Notes: generated by a model from the letters alone, not told the origin. A stretch of 64,000 bases of DNA from Liolophura sinensis (GCF_032854445.1 NC_088305.1:8933606-8997605), one strand, 5' to 3'. Counted from the stretch's first letter, positions 12,475 through 24,302 are shown. Program-made: numbers and translations.

Positions 12475-12612
12475 CCTAAGTAGTTGGCCTACCAGAGCAA
12501 CGTAATGACCCAGAAGCCCCTCACCAATGAGGTCGCTTTGAGTTCAAGTCCAGCCCATACTGGATTCCTCCGCAGCCGTACGTGGGAAACGCCAATCAAA
12601 TAAATAAATAAA
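12475..12612 (+). repeat. S1 SINE with internal deletion
   Basis: It begins in the tRNA-derived head (AACGTAATGACCCAGAAGCC), keeps GAGTTCAAGTCCAGCCCATA and CAGCCGTACGTGGGAAA, then jumps straight to the CGCCAATCAAATAAATAAAT tail. The middle of the element, including most of the shared 3' module, is missing. Confidence 0.85.
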
Positions 12613-12639
12613 CAAAGTTACGCCGCGTGTTGAGTCCTG

Positions 12640-12785
12640 GCAAAGAATAACATAATGTTACACAACATCAATAAAAATGTTAATTTGACATAAGATAATG
12701 TTACATTGTAAACACTTTGTGTTAAAGTGTGAAATTTCCAACACTGTAAAAAGTGTTATTCTAACACCATAAACGCTATCTCACC
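12640..12785. repeat. AACACT inverted-repeat cluster
   Basis: Several copies of AACACTTT/AAAGTGTT in both orientations (TGTAAACACTTTGTGTTAAA, then GTGTGAAATTTCCAACACTG and AAAAAGTGTTATTCTAACAC). It could fold into hairpins. It may be the end of a DNA transposon, but no target-site duplication is obvious. Confidence 0.4.
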
Positions 12786-12789
12786 TCCA

Positions 12790-13810
12790 CCACTGCCATA
12801 AGCGTTAGACTTAACATTATCAGATAAAAGTTCGGTTTTACGACATCCTGCATCTATATATTTTAGAAGTGTAATGCATGTTTAAATGCATGAGTTTTAA
12901 TGTCGTTCACCTTTCTCACGTATTTGACATACTCGGCACCTCATGAGTCGTGCATGTAATAAAATATCCTTTTGTATCAAGCCCTTGTTAACCCAACCAA
13001 CTCTATGTGCAGCTTTTCTTGACTCATCACGTCCTCTCTATTCTACATCAGTTGCACCGTGGAGTTTTAAGCGCTCCCTGTTCATTAACCATCACACGTT
13101 GTGTACGAAAGTAAGAGAGAAAGACAGGTTATCCCAGTTATAAACTTGTCCAAATAGTTTTTTCTGCTGTTGGAGAACTTCTCAGTCAGCGGAGAAATTA
13201 CTGACGGCATGCGCACATCGCAGTGGGTTTCAAATCCAGCTGTCTACATATGATGATAATCTCGTGCGGCTACACGATAAAACACGAGTTTCCCTGACAA
13301 CGCACAGAATGTACCCGAATGGCATAGCCTGAGGCTATTTGTTTTACAACTTTGCCTGAAGACATCAATTAGCTTCATTTTGTTCGCGATGAATCCTACT
13401 TCTTGTCTACAGCGGGATAAAAAAAAAAGAGGACACCGTCAATACTTAGATCCAACAACTCTGAAGTATAATATACCTCGTTGTTGACTTCCCTATGGTA
13501 CTGAAGAGTGTATAGACATGTATACACGAACTTCGTATAGAAATAGTGCTTACATTGTTCAAATACTTCACATTCCACAAGTAAACAGAAGTTGACTGGT
13601 TTCTCAAATGCCGTCTCGACTCACACTTGTCGCCATTAGCTACTGAACGACAAGATTCCCTCACAGAATGAATGGTTGCATGATACTGTATGAAAATAGG
13701 TACATCTCATTAAGCCTTTGTGTTTCATCATTACAAAGTGTGTCACGTGGCCAAGTCAGGATTCATGATTAACAGAGGTCCAGGTACAACAAACTTGAAG
13801 AAATTTACAG
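12790..13810. other. No gene seen
   Basis: About 1 kb without a supportable gene or repeat. Confidence 0.4.
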
Positions 13811-13814
13811 AGTG

Positions 13815-14100
13815 GAGGGTTCACTGACTGAGTGACTGACAGACTGGTAGGCTGAGTGACTGATAGACTGGCGGACTGATTGAATGATTGACTTATTTAC
13901 AGACTAACGGAATGACGCACTCAATGACTCTGACTAACTAACTGACTCTCGTGCAGACTGACTGACACTCAGAGTGATGGATTTTTGACTGGCAAGGTGG
14001 ATTGATCGACTGACTAGCTGAGCAGATCGAGAAATGGACAGACTCACTAGCCCACCTGACAAGGTCATTGACTGATTGACTCACGGACAGATCGACTTCC
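13815..14100. repeat. Degenerate GACT-rich repeat
   Basis: Repeated GACT/ACTG words (GACTGAGTGACTGACAGACT, then similar runs such as GACTGACTGACACTCAGAG). The period is not fixed; it looks like a decayed (GACT)n microsatellite. Confidence 0.7.
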
Positions 14101-14780
14101 CGGTTTCGACCAAGACAACATGATAAAAAAAGCCTCGAGTATTGTCACAGCTTACAAATGGCTATTTACACAATCACTTACGCGACGCTGCAAATCACAA
14201 TGCTACATCACATGAGGGAGACACAAAACAACAAAGAAAAAACAGACGCTATTCTAGATCAACAAATACACTGATAAATAAAAAAAATCTACTCTGTATT
14301 GTCCCCGAGCATGATTATAGAGAGGAGCACACGCTGTGATGATATTATACTACTAGAGTCATCATCTAACAAGGTGGAAAACAACATGCCTGCAGACTAT
14401 ATATAAAGACTCATGAATGGGTTTGTGATGTCAAGTTTTTTCTTGACATGAATGTTTAATACCTGTAGTACAACCTACCAGGGTCTGGAATAAGGGAGAA
14501 GAACCGGAAGACCCCCTGGGGCGGGGAACTGAGGGGTATCAGAGCGTGACATCTGTCTGCTGTTTACCCTATAGACATATGTTAAATACTAACTGATTAA
14601 CATAAAAGTAATCCAATAAAAGCGATAGCTTGAAGACAATCTACATAAACGAGATAATAACTTGATATAGTTATTGTATAGTTAATACAGTTATCGACTG
14701 GCACAACAAACCGGCACGGGATGGTAATAACAGTGCATGGGGAAGGAGGGGAATAATAAAGGAGAGAAGCTGCCGGACGG
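14100..14780. other. No gene seen
   Basis: No supportable feature. The only open frame of note here (14142-14339) is low-complexity and has no family resemblance. Confidence 0.35.
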
Positions 14781-14784
14781 TTTG

Positions 14785-14885
14785 CTGACTGCATTATCAT
14801 CATTATTATTAGTCATTATTACATTATTTGCTGACTGCATTATAATCATTATTATTTTTCATCATTATTATTTGCTGATGGCATT
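14785..14885. repeat. ATT/ATC-rich short tandem repeat
   Basis: The segment TTTGCTGACTGCATTAT or TTTGCTGATGGCATT recurs three times, each time separated by ATCATTATTATT runs. Confidence 0.7.
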
Positions 14886-15184
14886 CTTACTATCTCATAA
14901 ATCTTACATGTGGTTCACGGAGATTTTGCATCCTAAAGGGACGAGAGATTTCAGAATTATTTGGTAAATATATCATCACGATTAGCGGTGATGTCAGCGT
15001 ATAAGATCGTGGCGCACAGGTCACGTAATGTGATTACGACAGGCACCTGAGAACTTGTGGTTTGTGAAAATATAAAACCGTGGAAGATCGGACACAACTG
15101 ACGTGTGACATTACTTCTCACAGAGAACTTCTTTAACACCACTAAATCATCTGCAAAGCACTTAGACAACTATGGAAGATGTTT

Positions 15185-15300
15185 GATGTGATTTCGTTCT
15201 GCTTATCTTTGCATGATTTCTCAACTGACCTTGCGATTATTGACGTGGAACGTCCATCTTAGTTGACGGCAGATATACGAATGCATAGATTTAGTTGCCA
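15185..15300 (+). repeat. Rep-B 3' fragment
   Basis: CCTTGCGATTATTGACGTGG, then AACGTCCATCTTAGTTGACG and ATACGAATGCATAGATT: the single-copy form of the segment amplified at 11.8 kb. Confidence 0.7.
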
Positions 15301-15749
15301 CGTTGGAGAGATTTTTTTTGGTTGGTGGTAACTTTCAATGCAACAAACTATACATGTAGATTTGTCTTGACTTGATACGCCACAAATTCACAGACCTTTC
15401 TCTTGACATATTCTTGTTGTAGGGGTACATTTTCTAAATGCGCACTGATAACATCTTGTGAGCACATACATTGTTTGAGTGCTACTTAGGGCCTCATTCC
15501 GCCTTTCAAAGGAAGACAAATAATCGCCACGATGTTAAGTAAACAATGTCAAGTGATCATCTTAGGGGAAGCCCCTTTATAAATGGGCTGGTGAATTCAA
15601 CGTTCCCATGCTCTTCAATTCAAATCGGACGTCTACTCACGTGACCGCATGATCACTACATATATAAAATCTCTAAACAAAATACCAATAACACACGCCT
15701 TGTGTGATGACATTGTAGTATGTATGCCTGTGATAAAATGTGTGACGAA

Positions 15750-15852
15750 CTGAGTTGCGGGTTCTCTCCCACAATAATGCTGATGGCCGTCGTATAAGTG
15801 AAATATTCTTGAGTACGGCATAAAACATCAATGATATAAACAAATAAATACA
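15750..15852 (+). repeat. S1 SINE 3' fragment
   Basis: TCTCTCCCACAATAATGCTG, GGCCGTCGTATAAGTGAAAT and TTCTTGAGTACGGCATAAAA, ending in CAAATAAATA. Confidence 0.8.
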
Positions 15853-16025
15853 TTCAAACCAAATACGTTCAAAACATTCCCTCACGTGACTGGTGACTAC
15901 ATAGATAAAATCTCCAGGGAGAATACCAATAAAATACTTTTTGTATGCACTTAGCAAGCTGACACTATAGTCTGCCGGCTTGTAACAAAAACCTGTAACG
16001 AACCGAGCAACAACAACAACAACGT

Positions 16026-16027
<2 letters not shown>

Positions 16028-16098
<71 letters not shown>
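16028..16098. repeat. (TA)n microsatellite
   Basis: An uninterrupted TA dinucleotide run of about 35 units between GTTAT and TTGGTTT. Length polymorphism and assembly uncertainty are likely. Confidence 0.98.
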
Positions 16099-16099
<1 letters not shown>

Positions 16100-16102
<3 letters not shown>

Positions 16103-17440
16103 TTTAATGGCAGCCCCATTCTAACGAATGATTTGTGCTATAGCTCAGCCATTAGTACCAGTAGGTACATGTATGTACTATAATAAGCATATGCATACAC
16201 ACACATAGGCCTATGTATACTACACACAATTTTTCCATGTCTGGGTTTTTTTTTCTCAGTAAATACACACCGCCAAACAGTCAAATATGAATGACTAACA
16301 ACAACGTTATTATTGAATCATTGGTGTCTGGTCACGCATAAGCGGTAGTGGAGTTAAGTCTATCTCGAACTGATCACGGTACACGATAATATGATTATGC
16401 AAAATGAGACAATCCTTTAAAACATGATGCCGAGCTTGAATGCCCTGTTATATTCCACCATTGTACTCGGGTAAGTGGTATCAAGCTGCAGCACAATCAG
16501 TCATGTGTATTAATAGGCCTGTACTTATATGATTATCTTCACCATAGCGTCCGTATATACTCCATAAAACTTACTTCCCACGTTTCCAATTTCGGCCAAA
16601 AAATGACATGAACGTGGAAGAAAACCTTCTGTGGTATAATGATGTTTGCGATACTCCGACATACATATTTACACAGTACCCTTCACAACACCTCGTTTTT
16701 GTTCAATACAAAAACACGCAAAGTAAAATTCCAAAGTTCATCGCGGATAAGCCCTCTGCGTTTGCCTCAAGTCATAATGTCCATATATCATCCATGTAAA
16801 AGGACATGAATTTGGCATACTCGAAATCACGTTGTGAATGATATATCTGCAATCACATATGGGCGCTTTGCCTCTTCGTGGAATACATTTCCATTACCTC
16901 AGTTTTACTGGTGCACATGTAGAGTAGCTTCACGGGATGACAAAAATGTTTCCAATAACACGATTTTACCCGGGTACCTTGAAGACGAGCAATATAGCTA
17001 AATGCCGTTTTATAACACTCGTACATACGCAGGTCAGATTGTAATAGCAAATTGCTTTTCTATGTAATATCTCTTAACCACTGGAAACACACGCTTGGCA
17101 TGGTAAAATGACTTGTCTGGTAATATCTTTCAACAACATCAGTTAACAGCTTGGCAGTTTGACTTGGAAAAAAGGGCTTTCCACGCTACAGCTTACTAGT
17201 CCACAAGCAGACCAGCACTGGGGTCGGAGTAAGGGTGGGGTTGGGGGGTTGTGTATTTAGAGCGGACGTGGAACTGCCGAGTGTTTTCCGGAGTCACCCT
17301 AATAGTGTTCAAGTTTACGCTTATGAGCAGAGCAGTAGTACTTGGTCTTACTTGACGGTACAGCAAACTGAAAAGTATTGTTACATAATGACACATGTAG
17401 TAAAGGAATAACATAAGACTGAGATGGGTTCATGATTCAA
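16100..17440. other. No gene seen
   Basis: About 1.3 kb of AT-rich sequence; no supportable gene, RNA or recognised repeat. Confidence 0.4.
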
Positions 17441-17456
17441 TTAATTATAAAATAAT

Positions 17457-17727
17457 TTATTTATTTCATTTATTTGATTGGTGTTTTACGCCGTACTCAA
17501 GAATATTTCACTTATACGACGGCGGCCAGCATTATGGTGGGAGGAAACCGGGCAGAGCCCCGGTGAAAACCCACGACCATCCGCAGGTTGCTGGCAGACC
17601 TTCCCACTTACGGCCGGAGAGGAAGCCAGCATGAGCTGGACTTTAACTCACAGCGACCACATTGGTGAGAGGTTTCTGGGTCATTACGCTGCACTAGCGC
17701 GCTAACCGACTGAGCCACGGAGGCCCC
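17457..17727 (-). mobile_element. S1 SINE, full length with TSD
   Basis: Read on the minus strand it starts GGGGCCTCCGTGGCTCAGTC (A box within TGGCTCAG...GTTAGCGCGC), has a B-box-like GTGAGTTAAAGTCC, the CTCCGGCCGTAAGTGGGAAG body and the GTACGGCGTAAAACACCAAT tail ending in AAATAAA repeats. A 12-bp target-site duplication, TTATAAAATAAT, flanks it at 17445-17456 and 17728-17739. It is one of the more intact S1 members in the window. Confidence 0.95.
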
Positions 17728-18253
17728 TTATAAAATAATAAAAATATAATTGAAAACGTAGCCAGAAAATAAGACAAGTTGCTGTTCAAAACAAGAGCAG
17801 TCCAACATCAAAATTCAAACAGTGCAACAGAACAAAATCATAACGTATACATTGTCTTCAGGCATTAGTTGAAAGAGTTCGTCCTATCTTTCATAGAACT
17901 ATGCATATTGCACCATATGAGCGGAAATTTGCTGTAATTTAGTAAATCACCGTTAAATTTTCGGAACCGATTGATACGGAAGACACATTGCGCCGTCAAC
18001 ACTTGTATGTTCTACATATAGGTTCTACATCTGTCAGGTCGCGTGGGTTTAGATTGAGAAGACGACCTCCACTAACACTTCACAACGTATGTCTCCTCAA
18101 ATAAGTGCTCACTTTGAAAAAAAAACAACTTCCGCAACCTCAAAGACTATCAAATTCTCGCGGCGCTGCACATCCCGGATTTAATTGAGGAATCAAAAAG
18201 TAGAGAGTGTGGGACCACCGATATGGACGATTTCTAAAGTGTTGCAGAGTAGA

Positions 18254-18275
18254 GCAACATGTTTTTTTTTTTTTT
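18254..18275. repeat. Poly-T tract
   Basis: A run of about 16 T residues just before a Rep-A copy. Confidence 0.9.
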
Positions 18276-18324
18276 TTGGTGAATTATTGAGTCATAATTA
18301 AGAAATAAATATACCCATGCCTGT

Positions 18325-18585
18325 TTAAGTGTAATATAATTAAAGACGTACAGCATAGAGAGTAAAACCAGAGCAGCGACGACAGTGTGATGTCTGGCAA
18401 ATGGGTCACACGTAAGCGGTGAAAAACGGCCTCTATTCAATTCACCTCAGTTAGGGTTTTATTCTAAATAATAAATAATAGCAATTTAGACGCCCCCTAC
18501 CAACATGGCTTAGGCAGAAGTAGGTAATAATAATAAAAATAAAGCAGTGATGTTAACTGCAATTTATAAGACGTGTAGTAGTAAT
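18325..18585 (+). repeat. Rep-A copy
   Basis: GTAATATAATTAAAGACGTA, CAGCATAGAGAGTAAAACCA, then AGCGACGACAGTGTGATGTC, TCACCTCAGTTAGGGTTTTA, ATGGCTTAGGCAGAAGTAGG and GATGTTAACTGCAATTTATA. This is one of the longer Rep-A copies. No clear terminal inverted repeats are visible, so its class is unknown. Confidence 0.8.
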
Positions 18586-18764
18586 GTGAGTAGAACCATC
18601 TGTTAATACAGCCACCCCATGAATCAGCGCAATTTAAGTTCATATCACGCTGTATTGCCACCGGAAGCCGTAGGCGAAGTGACCACAATCAAACTGGGTG
18701 TAATTTGCGCACTATTCTGTCCGCAACTAGGTATGTATATATTAAATATCATTAAAACGCTAAT

Positions 18765-19085
18765 CCGGGGCTAGAGGCAGTATATTCATCGTGTTCAATT
18801 GGGACATATCAATTATGGACAACTTATATACGAACGACACAATTTGCATACTGATTTCACTCAATCGCTTAGAACATTCTTTGCATCTTTCCAAAATCAC
18901 TGAAAACTGATGATTATTTATTTTTGCCTGATTCCGTCCTAATGTCACATTTTATATGCTTTCTTAGTATTTTCAGCCTTGTTAACCGTCGTTTTGGAAA
19001 TTGGCCTGCCCATTATTTACCTGTAACGTCCATTCTGGTTGACAGCTGGTGCATAAATGTGTGTTTCGACGCATAGATTATACAG
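18765..19085 (+). repeat. Rep-B copy, nearly complete
   Basis: From GCTAGAGGCAGTATATTCAT through TTTCACTCAATCGCTTAGAA, TTAACCGTCGTTTTGGAAAT, TTTACCTGTAACGTCCATTC and TTCGACGCATAGATTATACA. It carries one copy of the segment that became a 31-bp minisatellite at 11.8 kb. It lies in the intron after the cyclase exon. Confidence 0.8.
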
Positions 19086-19216
19086 AAAGATGGACGCGTT
19101 AAACATGGACGTATAAACGTTCATAACTATATCTTCTGACCCCTCCTGTCTATAGGTGTAGTGTGTGTTGTTGATATATTAAAACATTTGATGAAAGCAA
19201 TTAGCCCGTGACTTAC

Positions 19217-19822
19217 CTGTCGCCAAAGTAACTCCGGAAATGTGTTAGCAATTACAGGTGATATGGCCAGGTGACACACAGGTATGAGCAAGCCAAACAT
19301 AAGGGCCACGTATGTCCGTAAAGGCATCATCGAATATATCATAAATATCACAAACATTATCTCCCATACCCCGTCGGCGGGGCTGAATAAATCCTGACCC
19401 CCGGGCTCACCAAAACTGACGGGGAAAGCGATTGCACTGAATAGTAGTAGGAACACCAATAAGATATAACACAAAATAGAAAAGTGTGATTCGTGCATCA
19501 GCGGTGTGAAGATGTAGATGAAGATAGCGATGAGGACGATGCACTGCCCGGCCTGGTACAGTCCCCGGACGGTAGGGCGGGGCTGGTGGACGAAGTGAAG
19601 GATTGCCAGACTCAGGGTCAGCAAGATAAACAATAGCAGTAGGTAAGCTATAGATGTCTGTTGGAGTTTGTACACGTATCTTTTGTACAGCCGCTCCAAC
19701 TCGATAGACTCGAATTGGTACGGGTGGGCAAGCTTCCACATGGTCCCCTGGGTGCGTTGAGGTGACGCGGTCTCCTCAGCTGGGGTGGCAGCCAGCCCTT
19801 CTTCGGCCGTACCCGGCTCCAT
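19217..19822 (-). CDS. Adenylate cyclase, first coding exon (ADCY1/rutabaga type)
   Basis: Membrane adenylate cyclases make cAMP from ATP at the plasma membrane. This exon encodes 202 residues of the N-terminus and most of the first six-helix membrane block. Hydrophobic segments are visible at about 58-78, 92-107, 114-134, 152-166 and 170-191, five of the expected six. The LERLYKRYVYKLQQ stretch before helix 1 and the GVWEIMFVIFMIYSMMPLR motif with the following FGLLIPVCHLAIS resemble the Ca2+/calmodulin-stimulated ADCY1/rutabaga subgroup; that assignment is from memory of the family. The start is the ATG at 19820-19822 (G at -3 and +4). A further-upstream GTG in frame is not used. The exon ends in CTTTGGCGACAG followed by GTAAGT, a strong donor in phase 0; beyond it the frame runs into intron. 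Both catalytic domains must lie in later exons to the left, which I could not locate. A pseudogene cannot be excluded, but the exon has no lesion. Confidence 0.88.
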
Positions 19823-21953
19823 TGCGTACACCGGCGCTAAAAGCTTTAACAACACAGCCTGGTCGACATCTCTGTACTACTACAACGCTGACTACACAGG
19901 GAAAGATGAACGCTTTCTGCAGCCGGCCAGTCGAAGGTACATCCCATGCTCCCCGTGTAAACACAGCCCTGTAGAGCAGAGCGCGCCTTACAGACAGCGC
20001 TCTCAAGCCCCCCCGTATAATAGCCTCCGTATGGATAAGCTCCGTCAAGACACTAAATAAAGACTGCCGTGAACGTTGAATCACAAAGTCCTTGTAGACG
20101 AATCCGTCACAAAATCCCCCTATGAAAGTTTGCTGAGCTGCAATTACAGATATTATGGTCTAGATAGCAGTAGTATATCGACCTATGCAAGTTAACACAT
20201 AGACGTAGGTCGGTCTATTCAGTAAAACAGCTCACCAGCTTTGCTATCCCATTCAATCTCAGAGAAGAAAATGAAAAAGAAAAAAAAGTTAGGAAGAAAG
20301 CGTGTCTTGGGTCGAAGCCCGAGGCACTGCTAATCTCACGCTGTATCCCACTTCTTATACAAATCCCCGTGAAGTTTTTACCCGGGGGTCCAGCGACTAT
20401 TTAGCTGGCTTGAACTCCATTAGACAAAGTTGTCTTCTCGTGTGGACTCACCTAACTATGCAGCGCCTGAGCTACACTGTTGGTAAGTCCCGTCTCCGTT
20501 TTTCGCCTAGCGTGACGTCAGAACAGTTTCGGCGGAGGAGTTCGTGAGCCGACGGCAATCCCCGCGGATCTTCCAGGGCTGGGTAAGTTCGCTGTCGGAT
20601 CTGGTTTCACTTTTCGATAGGCGGCCGCCCGATACGAGCCAGGTTTATATCATGTATATGGTAGCAGGCTGGAGAGCTGTGGCAAGGCGGTATGTATGCG
20701 GGCTTGAGAAAAAATCGGTTATTGGAGCGAGTGTGTAAAACGGCCGAATGTTGCCTTACCTCAGACCTATAGGCCTTCACACTGTAGTTAAACTTGGTTG
20801 ACCAGTTTCGCTGTGCGTATTCTAGGACCGCGCTGCTTAAGCCCGTTAGCACATATTCGGGTATGGTCGTAGCATCTTATCTAAGGATCAACTTATCAGG
20901 TGCAAACCTTAATAAATACCATCTGCGGTCAATACAACATTACCGCTGACCATAGCAACGCCAGAGAATGCGGCCATGGATTGAGATACGAGGTTTGTGG
21001 TAGTTTACACACGGCTCCTTTACGTTTCCACAGTAGGGATTTGTCAAACCGCAAATGCTGGGATACATATATTTGCTACGTGGACACAAGCATATATACG
21101 TACAGGCTTTTAATAAAATTTTCGACTTTTATGTATTCTGTGTATATAAGCCGGTATGAATCTAAAAAGAAAAGTTCTATGAAAGCTTATATACCGTCTT
21201 TGAATCAAATTAAAATGAATATCTACAACTTTAGCTAAACAAAAACATGAAGATAAATCCTGGTAAATTAAGTAGTAGTTTTACAGATCACACCCTCCCA
21301 AAAATACATTCCATAATTTTCATTGGCCAAATCTAGTCACATAGCTACATGATTGTCTCACTAAAAATACATCATATATGCTATATCCAGAAAGTGTAGT
21401 CTCTAATAATGATAATAATGTTATCAAGCCCGCCATTTTCTCAAAATAAATCAGATGGGATCCGGGAGCTATAGCATTAAGTCGCCATGGAAACAGTGCG
21501 TAGGAGGTACTCATGCTCGTTACCTAATATTTATCACTGTTTAATTCTGTTTCATCACCAAGTACTGTACTGGTATAACAAACCTCTTTCAATAGCACTG
21601 GTTCTGTTCTATAGGTCATATTAGCGCAATGCTTTTTCTTGCTATTGATGTAATAAATTTCTCGGCCTCAGTCTTCGTGCCATACCATGCCATTCCATAG
21701 GATTCTTGTACTTTTCTCTGTAACATGCCCAAAAACGTAACTACCATTGCCATAATTTTTTAAGCTGTCGTCGGTGAGAATCCTAGTCTTTTTGTTCACT
21801 GTAGATTTGGACATTAACACTAGGCACACAGTTTCCAGTTCTATCCAAAACTGAAAAAATCTTATAGTTCCTAATTAGATATACAAAATATTCAACAGTG
21901 CAGAAATGTATAGTGTATCAGTACATCTACGGGTGAACGGGCATCGTTAGTCC
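19823..21953. other. Upstream region of the cyclase exon; no other gene seen
   Basis: The first ~900 bases on the upstream (right) side are more GC- and CpG-rich than the surroundings, as expected of a promoter or 5' UTR region. Several short open frames on both strands carry no recognisable protein. I cannot place the transcription start. 20750-21950 is AT-rich and featureless. Confidence 0.4.
20513..20520. promoter_or_regulatory. Consensus CRE upstream of adenylate cyclase
   Basis: The palindrome TGACGTCA lies 691 bases upstream of the cyclase ATG, in the GC-richer stretch. It is the classical binding site for CREB/ATF bZIP factors. Five exact copies occur in the whole window, so a single site is weak evidence; placement near a cAMP-producing enzyme is what makes it notable. 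Confidence 0.4.
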
Positions 21954-23872
21954 GTGCTCAAGAATTTCTCTGCCTCCGACCATAACTGGGACCATTTTGG
22001 GACCAAGATACGTGGTAAACTACCACGCATTTTTAACGAAGCTGATGTTCGTAGTGCTATGCCTAATTATTTTAATATCCATGAGCCCCCTTGCATATCC
22101 TATGAGTATACAAAGCCTATCGCTTCCAAAATTTTCAATTATTCCCAGGCCATCAGGGGGTTCGATTTGGCGACGTATACTTCTAGCGGCTATAACTGTG
22201 ATTGTGAATCCTCAGCTTTTACCTACGACAAATGACTGGTGACCTTAATATTATTAAGAATCATGATCTAAGGAATCTCTTTGTGAGAGGTCCTAAGTAT
22301 ATAGAAAAAAGAAATGTCAGCATTAGATCTAACATAAAAAATATCATCTCGGCGCTTGAGGAATATGTTAAAAATGGTCAAAACGGGAGAAAGTGGATTC
22401 TTCGGTATTTAACGAGTGACTTGAGATTGTCAAAAAGGTTCTGAAGGATACCACTGTGCAAGAAACACTCGCTGACCTTCATAGTAAATTTGTAATCACT
22501 GTCGCAGACAAGGCTCCTGATAATGTCATCTTTAATTGCAAGAATTATTATTATCAAATTCTTGTTCAAGAGCTATGTACATCTACAACAACATCAACAT
22601 ATTCTGCTCCTACATTTACTCCGCAGGAACTATTTAATGAACACAAAACCTTTCTTAAACAAAAGGCGCCTAAATATACCTAGCCGTCATACAGATATAC
22701 CACAACCTTACTGGATTCCTAAAAAATCCCCGTACAAGGCTCGATTTATTGCGGGTTCCAGAGGTTGTATCACCAAACTCTTGTCAACCCTACTTACGAG
22801 AGCGTTACAAGAAGTAAAATCATTTTGGAATGAGTATTGTTGTGCCATAATAAAAAATACAGGTGTCAAATGCATGTGGATTCTTAACAACTCCAAACGT
22901 CTTACAGAAGAACTTGATGTTCATATGCATATATCGTACAAAGACGTATCCACATTGGATTTCTCTACTCTCTATGCTACAATTCCTCACAAAGATCATG
23001 TTGCAAGAATATGGTCGTTAATTGTCTCTGTATTTACTAAAACACGTCACCGTTACATTAACGTCAGAAACAATAAGGCCTTCTTTGGTTCTACTACTTA
23101 TAAAGCTTACCACTCATAGGATGTTACATTATTTATTGAATAACTTGACTTTCTCATTAATAACATCTATGTGAAATTCGGGGATATCATTTACCAACAG
23201 TGCATAGGTATTCCAAGGGGTACCAATTGTGCGCTTCTTTTGGCAGACCTATACATGTTTTCATATGAATACGACTATATACAGAAATTACTTAAAAGTA
23301 ATATCTTTAAAGATCGATCCTTTTCATTTACCAAACGGCATATTGATGATCTACTTGCGTCCTGATGGTACATCTTATTTGGATCTATATCTTCATTTCC
23401 TTTTCATTTACCAAGCGGCATGTTGATGATCTACTTGCGTTAAAAAACCCCTATATTGCTGAAGCGGTGAAGGAAATCTATCCGCCTTCATTGGATTTAG
23501 AGCAGACAACAGATAGTCCTGATGGTACATCTTATTTGGATCTATATCTGTACAAAGACGAACAAGGTCTCCTTTCACGCCGCCTTTACGACAAAAGGGA
23601 TGATTTCAATATTGATATTGTAAATTTTGGATAGCAATATACCAAAGGGTACTGCATATGGCATATACATATCCCGCCTTGTAGCATTTGTCAGATCTTG
23701 CGTAAATCGTGATGACCATCTGCGTCACAAGTTGTTAGTTCACAAACTAGTTTGTCAAGGATACTCCATCAAACGTCTTCATTCTATGTTTCTCAAATTT
23801 TACAATGAGTATAACACTTCTATTGGCAGGTATGGACAGAGCGTTCAGGATCTCTGGCGATCTGCATTGTGA
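21954..23872 (+). pseudogene. Reverse transcriptase of Penelope-like/GIY-YIG-associated type, broken
   Basis: Conserved blocks of one retroelement protein appear in order but in shifting frames: an N-terminal part (21954-22235, with a CDCESSAF block), TGDLNIIKNHDLRNLFVRGP (22235-), a FVITVADKAPDNVIFNCKNY block (22490-), YWIPKKSPYKARFIAGSRGC (22710-), a motif-A-like DFSTLYATIPH (22960-), GIPRGTNCALLLADLYM (23210-), and motif C as HIDDLL/HVDDLL (YxDD-type with H for Y; 23340 and 23420). Then come YLDLYLYKDEQ, LYDKRDDFN and GTAYGIYISRLVAFVRSC (23645-). At least five frameshifts or stops separate them. The 3' endonuclease is not visible. The element class comes from remembered resemblance to RT proteins grouped with Penelope-like elements; it is not an APE-type LINE. 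Confidence 0.85.
23320..23545 (+). repeat. Internal duplication in the RT pseudogene
   Basis: A motif-C segment (TTTCATTTACCAAACGGCAT and TGATGATCTACTTGCGT) and a downstream segment (CCTGATGGTACATCTTATTT) each occur twice. In the first pass they are joined directly (23324-23395); in the second they are separated by the ~100 bases normally between them. This looks like a patch made by template switching or repair. Confidence 0.8.
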
Positions 23873-23874
23873 TC

Positions 23875-24300
23875 AACCACATGGACGGTGCTGCTATCCT
23901 TGTGTACATATCCATCGCATACATGGTATTCAACAACATAGATGGCGCTGGTTGCCGAGTGTAACCGTTTATCTTGTAGACAGTTTTTATACAGACCAGC
24001 CTGTCATGTGTAACATCACAGATGGCGCCTCTTGTAGTATGAGATCCTTGCATATTAACGACGTAATATGAAATAATATTGAAAGACGTAATCGCCCGTT
24101 ACTTTTGAATCACTATCTGTTCGGTTAAGGTCTGTAACGCTCTTCATTTTCGAACTGTATCTCATGCCGCTTAACCTGGGGTAGGGTCATCATGCAGATG
24201 TAATGAGCATGGCTGCCTTAACGAATAGTCAAAGCGCGACTGAGATACCATGTTTAATTGTTATTTGACCTGGAACTCATTCATGGACTACGAATTTGAT
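23875..24300. other. No gene seen
   Basis: Sequence after the reverse transcriptase. It contains three ACATAGATGGCGCTG-like words (23880-24025) and nothing else I can assign. Confidence 0.4.
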
Positions 24301-24302
24301 CT

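Noticed and set aside
15673-16119. 148-codon frame on the minus strand with an alternating Tyr-Ile run
   Set aside because: The Tyr-Ile run is the (TA)n microsatellite translated; the rest is SINE sequence.
19407-19739. 110-codon frame overlapping the cyclase exon
   Set aside because: Same strand, other phase, inside a well-supported coding exon; no family resemblance.
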